Below are positions 44,344 through 54,439 of a stretch of 64,000 nucleotides of DNA, piece by piece. The position numbers were made by a program, and so were the translations under genes. Under the pieces are notes generated by a model. That model ran no database searches, was not told where the DNA came from, and worked only from the letters and a program-made list of their open reading frames with translations. Each line of letters starts with the position of its first letter. Position 1 is the stretch's first letter. The stretch is from Burkholderia sp. HI2500 (lineage in GTDB: Bacteria > Pseudomonadota > Gammaproteobacteria > Burkholderiales > Burkholderiaceae), in the NCBI RefSeq assembly GCF_002223055.1, contig NZ_NKFL01000004.1, forward strand, positions 1,302,001 through 1,366,000, written 5' to 3'.

Positions 44344-45630
44344 TTATCGCATCTTGAGCAGCGTGCGCGCGACGAACAGCGCGGCGAGGCTCAGCAGCGC
44401 GCACCCCATCAGGTAGAGCGCCGGCGACAGCCGGTTGCCGGTCGCGCTGATCAGCCAGGTGATGACGAACGGCGCGAAGCCGCCGAACAGCGTGACACCC
44501 GTGTTGTAGCTGACCGCGAGCCCCGTTGCGCGGGTTTGCGACGGGAACAGCTCGGCCATCAGCGCAGGCAGCGCGCCGCAGTACATCGCCTTCAGCGCAC
44601 CGATCCAGACCAGGGCGGCGAGCATCGTCGCGAACGACGCGTGACGCGTGAGCCACGCGAACGTCGGGTACACGGTGACGAGCATCATGACCGCCGCGAC
44701 CGCCATCATGCGGATCCGCCCGGTACGATCGGACAGGTGGCCGACGACCGGCGTGACGAGCGTGAGCACGAAGCCGGTCGCGAGCGTGGCCGCGAAGCCC
44801 GTCGAGGCGGGCAGGCCGAGCTGCTTGATCGCGTAAGTCGGCATGTACAGGATCATGTAGTTGATCGCGGTCGAGATCACGAGCGCGCCGATCGACAGCA
44901 GCACCCGCACCTTTTGTTCCGCGAACAGCTCGCGCACCGGCGCTTCCGAGCGTGCCTGCGTCTTGAACTCGACGCCCTCGTCGACGTAGCGGCGGATATA
45001 CAGCCCGACCGGGCCGATCGCGAGCCCGAACAGGAACGGCACGCGCCAGCCCCAGCTTTCGAGTTGCGCGGTCGTCAGCGTGGAGGTCAGCAACGCGCCG
45101 AAGCCCGATGCGAGCAGCGTCGCGAGGCCCTGGCTCGCGAACTGCCAGCTCGACATGAAACCGCGCCGCTGCGGTGCGTGCTCGACGAGGAACGCGGTCG
45201 AGCTCGCGAATTCGCCGCCCGCGGAAAAGCCCTGCATCAGCCGCGACAGCATGATCCCGAGCGGCGCGAGCAGGCCGATCGACGCGTAGGTCGGCATCAG
45301 TGCGATCAGCAGCGTGCCGGCCATCATCATCGCGATCGACAGCAGCAGCGACGCCTTGCGGCCCGCGCGATCCGCGTACGCGCCGAGCACGAAGCCGCCG
45401 ATCGGCCGGATCAGGTAGGACAGCCCGAACGTGCCGAGCGTCAGCATCAGCGACGTCGCTTCGCTGGTGGCGGGGAAGAACAGCTTGGCGATCGTCACCG
45501 CGAAGAAGCCGTAGACGATCAGGTCGAACCATTCGAGCGCGTTGCCGATCGACGCCGCGAAGATGATGCGCCGGATCTTCGCGGTGCTGGGGCGGGCGGC
45601 TTCCTGCGAGGTCAGGGTGGTCGTATTCAT
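44344..45630 (-). CDS. MHS-family MFS transporter
   Basis: Encodes 428 residues from ATG 45630. Twelve membrane segments; IGNALEWFDLIVYGFFA at the start, GGFVLGAYADRAGRKASLL between TM2 and TM3, and SAGGEFASSTAFLVEHAP are metabolite:H+ symporter signatures (citrate, dicarboxylate or similar). It lies downstream of an M20 peptidase gene on the same strand with 35 bases between, so the two are probably cotranscribed and the transporter may carry the peptidase substrate or product. Confidence 0.9.
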   Translation of the reverse strand: MNTTTLTSQEAARPSTAKIRRIIFAASIGNALEWFDLIVYGFFAVTIAKLFFPATSEATSLMLTLGTFGLSYLIRPIGGFVLGAYADRAGRKASLLLSIAMMMAGTLLIALMPTYASIGLLAPLGIMLSRLMQGFSAGGEFASSTAFLVEHAPQRRGFMSSWQFASQGLATLLASGFGALLTSTLTTAQLESWGWRVPFLFGLAIGPVGLYIRRYVDEGVEFKTQARSEAPVRELFAEQKVRVLLSIGALVISTAINYMILYMPTYAIKQLGLPASTGFAATLATGFVLTLVTPVVGHLSDRTGRIRMMAVAAVMMLVTVYPTFAWLTRHASFATMLAALVWIGALKAMYCGALPALMAELFPSQTRATGLAVSYNTGVTLFGGFAPFVITWLISATGNRLSPALYLMGCALLSLAALFVARTLLKMR

Positions 45631-45665
45631 CGTGTGTGCAGGTCCCGTGAAAGGGGCGAAGCGCG

Positions 45666-47087
45666 TTACAGGGCGGCGTCGGCCGCGGCGGGCGCCGTGC
45701 GGCGAGCGGTCGGTGCGTCGTCGCCGAGATCCCAGAAGAGGCCGGCCATCATCTGCAGCCCCTCGCTGACGACGCTCGCGAGCAGGTGCTCGTCCGGTGC
45801 GTGCTGCGAGCACGCCGGGTACGAGTGCGGCACCCACAGCGTCGGCAACCCGAGCGTGTCGGCGAACACTTCGTTCGGCAGCGTGCCGCCGAGATTCGGC
45901 AGGATCGCGGGCTTCTTGCCGGTGGTCCGCGCCAGCGACGCGACGGCCCAGCGCACCCACGGATCGTCCGGCGGCACGCGCGTCGCCGGCGCGCCGCGTT
46001 CGACGTCGATCTCGATATCGGCGAAGCCGTGTGCATCGAGGTGCGTGCGCAGATGCGCGTGCAGCGCTTGCCAGTCGGTGCCGACGACGAAGCGCAACTG
46101 GCAGTGCGCGTACGCGGCGGGCGGGATCGCGTTGACGGGGTGCTCGGGGTTGCCGGCCTTGAACGCGAGGATCTCGAACGTGTTCCAGCCGAACACGCGC
46201 TCGGGCGCGGTGAGGCCGGGCTCGCCCCAGTCGGCGTCGAGCGCCGGATCGCCGGGGCCGCCGCCGACGGAGAGGTCGGCGAGCGCATCGCGCACGGCCG
46301 CCGGGATCGGCGGCGGACGCAGCCCCGCGACGCGAATCGCACCGCGCGCGTCGACGAGGCTCGCGAGCGCATGGGCGAGCACGATCGCCGGATTGCGCAG
46401 CAGCCCGCCCCAGTTGCCGGAGTGATGCGCGCCGTCACGGGCGCGCAGGCTCAGCTTGAAATTGATCGAGCCGCGCGAGCCGAGGAATACCGTCGGGCGC
46501 GCGGCGGCGATGCGCGGGCCGTCGGATGCGATCAGCACGTCGGCCGCGAGCGCGTCGCGTTCCTGGCGGCACAGTGCGTCGAGGCCCGGCGAACCCGTTT
46601 CCTCGCCCATTTCGATCAGCAGCTTTGCGTTGAAGCCGAGCCGGCCGCCGCGCGCGTCGAGCACGCTCGCCAGCGCGGCCAGGTTGATGGTGTGCTGGCC
46701 CTTGTTGTCGGCGCTGCCGCGGCCGTACCAGCGGTCGCCGTCTGCCGTCAGCGTCCACGGCGACAGCGGCGCGCGCCACTGCGCGTCGTAGCCGCGCACG
46801 ACGTCGCCGTGGCCGTAGATCAGCACGGTCGGCAGCGCGTCGTCTTCGTGGCGCGAGGCGAGCAGGAACGGGCCGCCGCCGTCGACGGGATTGTCGACGA
46901 TCCGCGACGTGAAGCCGAGGCGCGCGGCTTCGGGGGCGATCTCGTCGGTCAGGTAGGCGCGCAACGCGGCTTCATTGCCGCTCTCCTGGCTTTCGGTGCG
47001 CAGGCCGACGCGGCGGCTCAGGGTCGTGAAGAACGCACCGGATTCGAACTGGTTCAGCGCGTGCTGGATGGCGGCGGTACGGCTCAA
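45666..47087 (-). CDS. M20-family metallopeptidase/amidohydrolase
   Basis: Encodes 473 residues. A TTG start at 47087 is chosen because AGGAGA lies 6 bases upstream and no ATG fits. Zinc-site motifs: VLIYGHGDVV (His, Asp), GRGSADNKGQ (Asp), MGEETGSPGL (Glu-Glu). A dinuclear zinc hydrolase of the ArgE/DapE/CPG2 type acting on amide bonds of amino-acid derivatives. Operon with the MFS gene; divergent from a LysR regulator. Confidence 0.88.
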   Translation of the reverse strand: MSRTAAIQHALNQFESGAFFTTLSRRVGLRTESQESGNEAALRAYLTDEIAPEAARLGFTSRIVDNPVDGGGPFLLASRHEDDALPTVLIYGHGDVVRGYDAQWRAPLSPWTLTADGDRWYGRGSADNKGQHTINLAALASVLDARGGRLGFNAKLLIEMGEETGSPGLDALCRQERDALAADVLIASDGPRIAAARPTVFLGSRGSINFKLSLRARDGAHHSGNWGGLLRNPAIVLAHALASLVDARGAIRVAGLRPPPIPAAVRDALADLSVGGGPGDPALDADWGEPGLTAPERVFGWNTFEILAFKAGNPEHPVNAIPPAAYAHCQLRFVVGTDWQALHAHLRTHLDAHGFADIEIDVERGAPATRVPPDDPWVRWAVASLARTTGKKPAILPNLGGTLPNEVFADTLGLPTLWVPHSYPACSQHAPDEHLLASVVSEGLQMMAGLFWDLGDDAPTARRTAPAAADAAL

Positions 47088-47201
47088 GTCGGGTCTCCTC
47101 TGACGGCTTCGCTGCACGCGCCGGATCGGGCATGCAGCGTGAAATGCGATCGATTCTAGGAAGCCGTTTTTTTTGTCACAATGATCGAATTTCGAACCTT
47201 T

Positions 47202-47220
47202 CTTTGCCGAAAAGGCAAAG
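47202..47220. promoter_or_regulatory. Inverted repeat between M20 and LysR genes
   Basis: CTTTGCC-GAAAA-GGCAAAG, a perfect 7-base-arm palindrome in the 166-base divergent region; candidate operator for the LysR regulator. Confidence 0.6.
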
Positions 47221-47253
47221 CGGCAAGCCCGGCAGCCGGGCGGAGACAGAGCG

Positions 47254-48207
47254 ATGGCGGCTTTCCTGCATGGCTTGGCGTTGCGGTATTTCGTCGAGGT
47301 GGCGCGCACCGGCTCGATCAGCGACGCGTCCGCGCGGCTGCACGTGGCCGTATCGGCGATCAGCCGCCAGATCGCGAAACTGGAGAACGAGCTCGGCGCA
47401 CCGCTGTTCGAGCGCCGGCCGCGCGGAATGGCGTTGTCGGAGGCCGGCGAGCGGCTGCTGGCGTTCGCGCAGCGCAGCCTGCTGGAGGCCGAGCACGTGA
47501 TGAAGGACATCGGCGGGCTCGACGCGCTGCACGGCAGCCTGCTGAAGATCGCGTGCTCGGAAGGGTTCGCGATCGATTTCCTGCCCGGCACGCTGGCCAG
47601 CTTCAAGGCGCGCCATCCGGGTGTCGATTTCTCCGTATGGGTGGTGTCACCGGCGGACGCGACGCGGCGTGTTCGCGATGGCGATGTGGACATCGCGTTG
47701 AGCTTCAGCCTCGCGCCGGAGAAGGGCGTGCGCGTCGACCACTCCGAGCGCGCGCCGATCTTCGCGCTGGTGCGGCACGACCATCCGCTCGCGACGCGGG
47801 AAGCCGTGTCGCTCGCCGATGTTGCGCGTCACCCGCACGTGCTGCCCGAGGCCGGCACGACGGTGCGCCAGCTGATCGACATCGCGTGCGCGCTCGACGG
47901 GCTGCTGCTCGAGCCCGAACTGACGAGCAACAACACGGCGGCGATGTACGGTTACGCGCGCCGCACGGGCGCGGTGATGTTCACGGGGCTGCTGTCGGTG
48001 CGTGACCGCTGCGCCGCGGACGGCTTCGTCGTCGTGCCCGTGACGAATCCGCAGCTGCGCGAGCGCAGCATCCAGGTGCAGACGATGGCGGGGCGTGACC
48101 TGCCCGCGTCGGTTCGCGCGTTCCGCGACCATCTGATCGATGCGATGCAGGCCGCGTCGGCGCCGCCAACTGCCGCGCGCGGCCCGAGACGCCGGCCCGT
48201 GAGATAA
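47254..48207 (+). CDS. LysR-family transcriptional regulator
   Basis: Encodes 317 residues with a GCGGAGAC site. N-terminal winged helix (LRYFVEVARTGSISDASARLHVAVSAISRQIAKLENELG) and a substrate-binding domain from ~90. Divergently placed before the M20-MFS operon and probably its regulator, with the substrate of that pathway as inducer. Confidence 0.92.
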   Translation: MAAFLHGLALRYFVEVARTGSISDASARLHVAVSAISRQIAKLENELGAPLFERRPRGMALSEAGERLLAFAQRSLLEAEHVMKDIGGLDALHGSLLKIACSEGFAIDFLPGTLASFKARHPGVDFSVWVVSPADATRRVRDGDVDIALSFSLAPEKGVRVDHSERAPIFALVRHDHPLATREAVSLADVARHPHVLPEAGTTVRQLIDIACALDGLLLEPELTSNNTAAMYGYARRTGAVMFTGLLSVRDRCAADGFVVVPVTNPQLRERSIQVQTMAGRDLPASVRAFRDHLIDAMQAASAPPTAARGPRRRPVR

Positions 48208-48271
48208 TCGTCAATCCGCCTTCCGTGCCCATGCGGCTCATCGAGCCGCATCGCCCCCGTTCGACGCCAAA

Positions 48272-49399
48272 TTGAAGAACCTGATTGTCACCCTCGATCG
48301 CGCCGGCGAGTTCGACGAGATCATCGACGTGCGCACGCCGCTCGAGTTCGCCGAGGACCATATTCCCGGCGCGCTGAACGCGCCCGTGCTCAGCAACGAG
48401 GAGCGCGTGCTCGTCGGTACGATGTACCGCCAGGTGTCGCCGTACGAGGCGACCCGGGTCGGCGCGGCGATGGTCGCGCGCAACATCGCGCGCCATCTCG
48501 ACACGACGTTCGCCGACCGTCCGCGCAACTGGCGGCCGCTGATCTATTGCTGGCGCGGCGGTAAGCGCTCGGGCTCGATGACGACCTGGTTCAACCTGAT
48601 CGGCTGGAAGGCGCGCCAGCTCGACGGCGGCTACAAGGCGTACCGCCAGTCGGTGTGCGCGACGCTCGACTCGCTGCCGACGCGCTTTCGCTACATCGCG
48701 CTCGTCGGCCATACGGGCTGCGGCAAGACGCGCCTGCTGAACGCGCTGCGCGACGTGGGCGCGCAGACGCTCGATCTCGAGGCGCTCGCGTGCCATCGCG
48801 GTTCGCTGCTCGGCGCGCTGCCGGGCAAGCCTCAGCCGGCGCAGAAGGGGTTCGATTCGGGGCTCGTCGAAACACTCGGACGTTTCGACCCCGAATGGCC
48901 GGTGTTCGTCGAGTCGGAAAGCCGTCGGATCGGGCTCGTGCAGTTGCCGATCGCGTTGATCGAAGCGTTTCACGCAGGGCCGTGGGTGCATGTCGACGCG
49001 GCGCATGACGAGCGCATCGCATTTCTCCTCGACGACTACGCCCACCTGTTCGACGAGCCGGATGCGTTCAAGGCGCAGCTTCATCGGCTGATCGGCCTGC
49101 ACAGCCGCGAACAGGTAACGCACTGGAAGGCGCTGATCGATGCGGACGCGCGGGCCGAACTGTTCACCGAACTGATCGACAAGCATTACGATCCGGCCTA
49201 CGCACGGACCTACCGCGCGGCATACAACAAGCCGAACCGGGCGCTGACGTTCACGTTCCGGCCCAACGCCGCCGATGGGCGCGAGCAGGCGCGTGCGCTG
49301 CTGGCCCAGCTCGCACAGGCCGGGCTACCCGCATCGGCCGCGTTTGCTGCAGGCGCGACATTCGAAACTGATCAAATCCAATCGACCACCACACGATGA
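48272..49399 (+). CDS. mnmH: tRNA 2-selenouridine synthase
   Basis: Encodes 375 residues from TTG 48272. An N-terminal rhodanese domain with active-site Cys in IYCWRGGKRSGS (C93), then a P-loop GHTGCGKT (146-153). It converts 2-thiouridine at wobble position 34 of certain tRNAs first to the geranylated form and then to 2-selenouridine using selenophosphate. Also called SelU/YbbB. Full length. The stop overlaps the start of a permease gene. Confidence 0.95.
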   Translation: MKNLIVTLDRAGEFDEIIDVRTPLEFAEDHIPGALNAPVLSNEERVLVGTMYRQVSPYEATRVGAAMVARNIARHLDTTFADRPRNWRPLIYCWRGGKRSGSMTTWFNLIGWKARQLDGGYKAYRQSVCATLDSLPTRFRYIALVGHTGCGKTRLLNALRDVGAQTLDLEALACHRGSLLGALPGKPQPAQKGFDSGLVETLGRFDPEWPVFVESESRRIGLVQLPIALIEAFHAGPWVHVDAAHDERIAFLLDDYAHLFDEPDAFKAQLHRLIGLHSREQVTHWKALIDADARAELFTELIDKHYDPAYARTYRAAYNKPNRALTFTFRPNAADGREQARALLAQLAQAGLPASAAFAAGATFETDQIQSTTTR

Positions 49400-50454
49400 C
49401 GACCACACGCACCCAACCCAGTCCGGCCCTCGGCTGGATGACCTTCCTGCTGATCGCGGTCGCGGGACTGTTCTATGTGAAATGGTTTCCGTACTACAAC
49501 AAGGCGTTCGTGGCCGCCGAGCACCATTCGATCGGCCAGTCGATCCTGATGGGCACGTCGGCGACCGCGCCCGAGCCGTCGCTGAAGGCCGCGCTCGACT
49601 ACGCGTGGGCGTACGGCAAGGCGATCTGGCAGGCAATGGTGCTGGGCCTGCTGCTCGGTTCGGCCGTGCAGGCGCTGCTGCCCGCGCACTGGGTCGCGCG
49701 CGTGCTCGGCCGCACCGGCTTCGGCAGCGTCGCCGCGGGCGGCCTGCTGTCGCTGCCCGGCATGATGTGCACGTGCTGTGCGGCGCCGGTCGTCGCGGGG
49801 CTGCGTGCGCGCCATGCATCGCCGGGCGGTGCGGTCGCGTTCTGGCTCGGCAACACGGTGCTGAACCCGGCGGCGCTGGTGTTCATGGGCTTCGTGCTCG
49901 GCTGGCACTGGAGTGCGCTGCGCCTCGTGCTCGGCATCGCGATGGTGTTCGGGATCGGCTATCTGCTGAACCGCATCGCACGCCCTGAAGACCGCAGCAT
50001 CGACGATGCGCAGCTCGCCGCGCTGGCGGCCGAGCAGGCCGCGGCCGGCAATCCGTTCGTCCGCTGGATGAAGCTGCTCGCGCGCATGGCCGTGCGGCTC
50101 GTGCCCGAATACATCGTGCTCGTGCTGCTGCTCGGCGCCGCGCGCGCATGGCTGTTCCCGCATATCGGCCCGGACATCGGCAATCATCTCGGCTGGATCA
50201 TTGCATTCGCGGTCGCGGGCATGCTGTTCGTGATCCCGACGGCCGGCGAGGTGCCGATCATCCAGGCGATGCTGTCGCTCGGCATGGGCGTTGGCCCGGC
50301 CGCCGCGCTGCTGATGACGTTGCCGCCGGTCAGCGTGCCGTCGCTCGCGATGCTCGCGCGTTCGTTCAAGCCTTACATGCTGGCCATCGTCGCGACGCTC
50401 GTCGTCGTATTCGGGATCGCGAGCGGCCTGCTCGCGGTCGCGCTCGGGTTCTGA
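49396..50454 (+). CDS. DUF318/ArsP-type permease coupled to mnmH
   Basis: Encodes 352 residues with about eight to nine membrane segments. The GMMCTCCAAPVVAGLR motif (double Cys in a membrane turn) and the late IPTAGEVPIIQAML motif mark the permease family PF03773, which includes ArsP-type arsenical exporters. Overlaps mnmH by 4 bases (ATGA), so the two are translationally coupled; a link to selenium or sulfur transport is inferred from this and is not proven. Confidence 0.88.
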   Translation: MTTTRTQPSPALGWMTFLLIAVAGLFYVKWFPYYNKAFVAAEHHSIGQSILMGTSATAPEPSLKAALDYAWAYGKAIWQAMVLGLLLGSAVQALLPAHWVARVLGRTGFGSVAAGGLLSLPGMMCTCCAAPVVAGLRARHASPGGAVAFWLGNTVLNPAALVFMGFVLGWHWSALRLVLGIAMVFGIGYLLNRIARPEDRSIDDAQLAALAAEQAAAGNPFVRWMKLLARMAVRLVPEYIVLVLLLGAARAWLFPHIGPDIGNHLGWIIAFAVAGMLFVIPTAGEVPIIQAMLSLGMGVGPAAALLMTLPPVSVPSLAMLARSFKPYMLAIVATLVVVFGIASGLLAVALGF

Positions 50455-50555
50455 CGCGCGCAAGCGGCGCGCCAAACGGGCGCAATCGTCGTATTCATCC
50501 GGCGCCGCCGTTTCACGCGTGCGGCGCCATTTACAAGAAGCAAACAGGAAAACGC

Positions 50556-50978
50556 ATGACCCAACCGAAGATCCATCCTCGACTCGAAAAGGCGCTGACG
50601 CGCGGCGATCTCGCGATCCGCCAGGCCAATTCCGCGCGGGCGACTGCCGTGCTGAACGCACTCGGCACGATGATCATCGAGGCCTCCGCAACGATCGGCG
50701 TCGAGGCCAGCATCGACATTCCGCAAGGCGATCGCATCTACGATCCGGTCAACGGCCTGTGGCCGCAGAAGATGCTGGTGTCGTTCGACGGCCCGGTGGA
50801 CGAAGCCGACAAGGAAGAGCTGCGCACGGTCTATCTGCTGGCCGACGATCCGGGCACGCAGTTTCGCGTCGAATGGCATCGCGCGGACGGCAAGCTCGGC
50901 CGCCAGGAAGGCGGCCCGCTCGCGACCGTCGCGTTCCTGACCGACGTCGAAATCCCGTGGAGCGACGACGACGAGTAA
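50556..50978 (+). CDS. Hypothetical protein
   Basis: Encodes 140 residues with an AGGAAAA site. Helical N-terminus then mixed strands; acidic C-terminus WSDDDE. Soluble, unrecognised. Same strand as the permease and 101 bases downstream, possibly the same transcript. Confidence 0.65.
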   Translation: MTQPKIHPRLEKALTRGDLAIRQANSARATAVLNALGTMIIEASATIGVEASIDIPQGDRIYDPVNGLWPQKMLVSFDGPVDEADKEELRTVYLLADDPGTQFRVEWHRADGKLGRQEGGPLATVAFLTDVEIPWSDDDE

Positions 50979-51014
50979 GGTCGTCGCAGGAAGCCGGCGC
51001 CCGTGCGCCGGCCG

Positions 51015-51848
51015 TCAGCGCATCATCCGCCGCCGGAACAGCCACGCGGACAGCAGGAATCCGCCGACCGCGTAACCGGCGAGCACCGCGACATGCAGCG
51101 CGACGTCGGTTGCCGGCCGGCCGAGCATCGCGGGCCGGATCAGCTCGACGGCATTCGCGAGCGGCAGCGCCTGCGCCGCGTGTTGCGCGATCGGCGGCAA
51201 CTGCGTGATCGGGAAGAACACGCCCGACAGCAGCAGCATCGGCGTCAGCACGAGCGTCTGATAAAACATGAAGAAATCGTAGGACGGCGCGAGCGCCGTG
51301 ACGATCATCGCGATGCTGGCAAACGCGAGGCCTGCGAGCACGATCACGGGCAGCGCCGCGAGCATCGACGGAAACTGCGCATAGCCGAGCGCCCCCGCGA
51401 CGAGCATGATCGCGGCCCCCGACAGCATCGCCTTGCTGGCTCCCCAAACGATCTCGCCGAGCACGATGTCGCCGAGCGCGAGCGGCGTATGCATGATCGC
51501 TTCCCACGTGCGCTGCACGTGCATGCGCGAGAACCCCGAATACATCGACTCGAAGCTCGCGGACATCATCACGCTCGACCCGACCGTGCCGGCCGCGAGG
51601 AACGCGATATACGACACGCCGTCGACATGGCCGAGCATCAGCCCGAGCCCGAACCCCAGCCCGAACAGATAGATCATCGGATCGGCAAGATTGCCGAACA
51701 TCGACGCGAGCGCGAGCTTGCGCCAGACGAGATAGTTGCGCCGCCAGACGGCGATCCAGTTGGTCGCGTTCGCGGGCATCGCAATCGCGAAGCGCGACAC
51801 GCGCGGCGGTGCCGACGGTGCGGCGGTCGAATAGTTGCGGACATCCAT
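51015..51848 (-). CDS. ABC-2 type exporter permease (NodJ-like)
   Basis: Encodes 277 residues, six membrane segments. [35 protein letters not shown] and the [19 protein letters not shown] block match NodJ-type permeases; in rhizobia NodIJ exports lipochitooligosaccharides, but many non-nodulating Burkholderia carry this pair with unknown cargo. The ATP-binding gene ends 6 bases upstream. Confidence 0.88.
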   Translation of the reverse strand: MDVRNYSTAAPSAPPRVSRFAIAMPANATNWIAVWRRNYLVWRKLALASMFGNLADPMIYLFGLGFGLGLMLGHVDGVSYIAFLAAGTVGSSVMMSASFESMYSGFSRMHVQRTWEAIMHTPLALGDIVLGEIVWGASKAMLSGAAIMLVAGALGYAQFPSMLAALPVIVLAGLAFASIAMIVTALAPSYDFFMFYQTLVLTPMLLLSGVFFPITQLPPIAQHAAQALPLANAVELIRPAMLGRPATDVALHVAVLAGYAVGGFLLSAWLFRRRMMR

Positions 51849-51854
51849 GATCGA

Positions 51855-52775
51855 TCAGTCCTGCATTTCGCGGCCGGTGAGCCGCAGGAACACATCTTCA
51901 AGATTGGCCGGGCGATGCAGATAGCGCAACCCCGTGCGACCCTTGAGTCGCGCGCTCAGCGGTTCCGGATCGCTCACGTAGCAGAACAGCGTCTCGCCGC
52001 TGATCTCGGTGTGCTTCGCGAACGCCGACAGCTCGTCACGCAGCGTGGCCGGATCGGGCCCGTAGATCTCGATCACGTCGCAGCCGATCTCCGATTCGAT
52101 CAGCGCGTGCGGCGCGCCTTCGGCGATCTTGCGGCCTTCCTCGATCACGCACAGGCGGTCGCACAGGCGCTCGGCTTCTTCCATGAAGTGCGTGGTGATC
52201 AGGATCGTCTTGCCGCGCGCGAGCAGCGAGCGCAGCCGCTCCCACATGAGGTGACGCGCCTGCGGGTCGAGGCCCGTCGTCGGCTCGTCGAGCACCAGCA
52301 CGTCCGGATCGTTGACGAGCGCGCGCGCGAGCGTCAGGCGGCGCTTCATGCCGCCCGACAGCTCGCCGACCTTCGCATCGGCCTTGTTCTCGAGCTTCGC
52401 GAATTCGAGCAGCGGCTTCACGAGCGCGTGCGCGGCCTGCGCCGACATGCCGAAGTAGCGGCTGAAGACGAGCAGGTTCTCGCGCACGGTGAAGTCGGGG
52501 TCGAGATTGTCGAACTGCGGGACGACCCCGACGCGCTGGCGCGCATGCCGCGCACGCGATGGAACCGGTTCGCCGCAGAGCGAAATGGTGCCTGCATCGG
52601 GATGCGTGAGGCCGAGCAGCATTTTCAGCGTGGTGGTCTTGCCGGCGCCGTTCGGCCCGAGCAGGCCGTAGCATTCGCCGGCCTGGACGGTGAAGGACAG
52701 GCCGTTGACGACGAGCTTGTCGCCATAGTGCTTCTCGACGTTCCGGAAATCGATCGGTGCAACGGACATGGGCAT
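51855..52775 (-). CDS. ABC exporter ATP-binding protein (NodI-like)
   Basis: Encodes 306 residues. Walker [10 protein letters not shown], signature LSGGMKRRL, Walker [14 protein letters not shown] and the H-loop [11 protein letters not shown] are intact; the C-terminal ~80 residues are the NodI-type extension. Forms a half-transporter with the following permease. ATG 52775 or 52769 as start. Confidence 0.9.
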   Translation of the reverse strand: MPMSVAPIDFRNVEKHYGDKLVVNGLSFTVQAGECYGLLGPNGAGKTTTLKMLLGLTHPDAGTISLCGEPVPSRARHARQRVGVVPQFDNLDPDFTVRENLLVFSRYFGMSAQAAHALVKPLLEFAKLENKADAKVGELSGGMKRRLTLARALVNDPDVLVLDEPTTGLDPQARHLMWERLRSLLARGKTILITTHFMEEAERLCDRLCVIEEGRKIAEGAPHALIESEIGCDVIEIYGPDPATLRDELSAFAKHTEISGETLFCYVSDPEPLSARLKGRTGLRYLHRPANLEDVFLRLTGREMQD

Positions 52776-53105
52776 GTTGTCGTTGTAGGCGGCGCGGAAG
52801 CGTTCCGCTGCCGGATGCGTGGCCGGTTGACGAACCGATCGGACGATTGCGTGTCACACGGGCATGACCGAAGCGCACGACGCCGGCGCCTGATGGCCCG
52901 CTGGAGTACGAACGGGCCATTCTAGTGCATCGGCTGCGTCTCTTCAGGGCATGCCTGCACGGTGCGATGCATGGTCGCACCGATCGTGCACTGCATCATC
53001 GCGCACGAGCCGAGCGGGGCGAATCAGCGTTTTCCATCCCTTGCGTCCTGAATTGCGGCGCACCATGATGAATGCGTAGGCTCGGTGTTGTGACAGGGAG
53101 GTTTC
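52776..53105. other. Divergent regulatory region between nodI-like and usp genes
   Basis: About 330 bases without a gene; contains both promoters and a TGGCCCG/CGGGCCA inverted repeat (52894-52919) with a 12-base loop. No T run follows, so it looks like an operator or hairpin rather than a terminator. Confidence 0.5.
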
Positions 53106-53603
53106 ATGGCTAGCTACAACAAGATTTTGCTGTGTTACGACGGCACGCTCGAAGGACGCAAGGCACTGCGTTGCGGCGCCAATCTCGCGATGGATCTGAA
53201 GGCCGAGACGCATTTGCTGTCGGTGGTCGACATGCGCTCGAGCATTGCACAGAGCGCGGGTTTGCTGACCGACGTCGCATGTGGCCGGTTCGAGGAAACC
53301 GCGCGTGAAATCCTGCAGGAAGGGGTGAACTGGCTGCGCGAGCGCGGCGTGCAGGCCGAAGGCCATTTCGCGTTCGGCTATCCGATCGACGAAATCGCGA
53401 ATCTTGCGACGGAGCTGAAGGCCGACCTCGTCGTCGTCGGCCATCGGTGCCGTAGCGGGTTGTCCAGATGGTGGATGGGGTCGGGCAACACGCAACTGCT
53501 CGATCGCGTGAACTGCAGCATTCTGGTTGCGTGTTCGTCGGCGCAGGAGCAGAAGGAAGAAATCGCGCGGGAGCGTGAAGCGGCCACGGCGAACGGCAAA
53601 TGA
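53106..53603 (+). CDS. Universal stress protein (UspA family)
   Basis: Encodes 165 residues with a GGGAGG site. KILLCYDGTLEGRKALRCGANLA at the start and ADLVVVGHRCRSG...LLDRVNCSILVA at the end are Usp signatures; the G-2x-G-9x-G(S/T) ATP site is partly altered (GHRCRSGLSRWWMGSGNTQ). A stress-adaptation protein in the cytoplasm. Confidence 0.9.
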   Translation: MASYNKILLCYDGTLEGRKALRCGANLAMDLKAETHLLSVVDMRSSIAQSAGLLTDVACGRFEETAREILQEGVNWLRERGVQAEGHFAFGYPIDEIANLATELKADLVVVGHRCRSGLSRWWMGSGNTQLLDRVNCSILVACSSAQEQKEEIAREREAATANGK

Positions 53604-53699
53604 TCCAATGATTCGATGACTGCCTGACCGGCGAATCGCGCCGGTCGGGCGTCGGCCACGTCCGTCGGGCGGGCGCTGACCGCGGCCACTCAAAACCGG

Positions 53700-54410
53700 T
53701 CAAGCGCGCAGGTCGATCGCGGACAACTTCCACGAGAACAGGCCGAAGCGGTGGAATATCGCCGCATAGCGCGTGCCGTCGGCACTGCGCTGGTAGGTCA
53801 CGACGAATTCATCGATATTCCGGTAACCGGCGCTGGTTTGCTGCTGGTGCGGCACATGCGTTGCATCGACCGGGCTGGCCGGTGCGGCAGCGGCGGGTGG
53901 TGCCGATGACGCAGCCGTAGAGGCCGTGTTGCTACCCGGAGCGGCTGCGCTTGCCGGTGGAGCCGGATTGGCCGCCGGCGCCGCCGGCGTATTGCTGCCT
54001 GGCGGCAGATTCGACCATTCAGGTGGGCGCTCTCCTGGATTGCCACGCGGTGGCAATCCGCTCATCAGCGCGGCTACGCCTTCCGGGGTCGCGTACGCAT
54101 CGACCAGCGGGCCGATCAGTGCCGACCCGATCAGCGCACCGATCACCGCGAACGGATTGTTCTTCTTCACCGCGTCGATCCGGCGCATCAACTCTTCCGT
54201 GACCTGCTGCTTCAGGCTGATGCGCAGCGACGGGAAATCGACATATTCACTGATGGCCTGTGCATCGCGCGCATCGATCGCCGATTTCAGGCGACCGAGC
54301 GCGACGTACGGCGATGCGTAGGCATAGCCGATCGCCGTAACGATGGCGACGGCCAGCACGACGATCAGAAGGGGCTTGAGCCGCCATGCGCGGCCCGAAG
54401 ATCCGGTCAC
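53700..54410 (-). CDS. DUF2939 membrane-anchored protein
   Basis: Encodes 236 residues from a GTG at 54410, chosen for the GGAGG site 4 bases upstream. One N-terminal membrane segment (LLIVVLAVAIVTAIGYAYA), then the DUF2939 core (YVALGRLKSAIDARDAQAISEYVDFPSLRISLK), then a long Pro/Ala/Ser linker (~130-185) and a beta-rich end. Third gene after lexA on the same strand, 29 bases from the previous stop, so it may be part of the SOS transcript. Function unknown. Confidence 0.75.
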   Translation of the reverse strand: MTGSSGRAWRLKPLLIVVLAVAIVTAIGYAYASPYVALGRLKSAIDARDAQAISEYVDFPSLRISLKQQVTEELMRRIDAVKKNNPFAVIGALIGSALIGPLVDAYATPEGVAALMSGLPPRGNPGERPPEWSNLPPGSNTPAAPAANPAPPASAAAPGSNTASTAASSAPPAAAAPASPVDATHVPHQQQTSAGYRNIDEFVVTYQRSADGTRYAAIFHRFGLFSWKLSAIDLRA

Positions 54411-54439
54411 GTTGCCTCCGGTGCGGGGATGTTCCGCAA

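Noticed and set aside
44536..46425. 629-residue plus-strand ORF over the MFS and M20 genes
   Set aside because: Arg/Gln/His-rich shadow of real minus-strand genes with clear family motifs; common in high-GC DNA.
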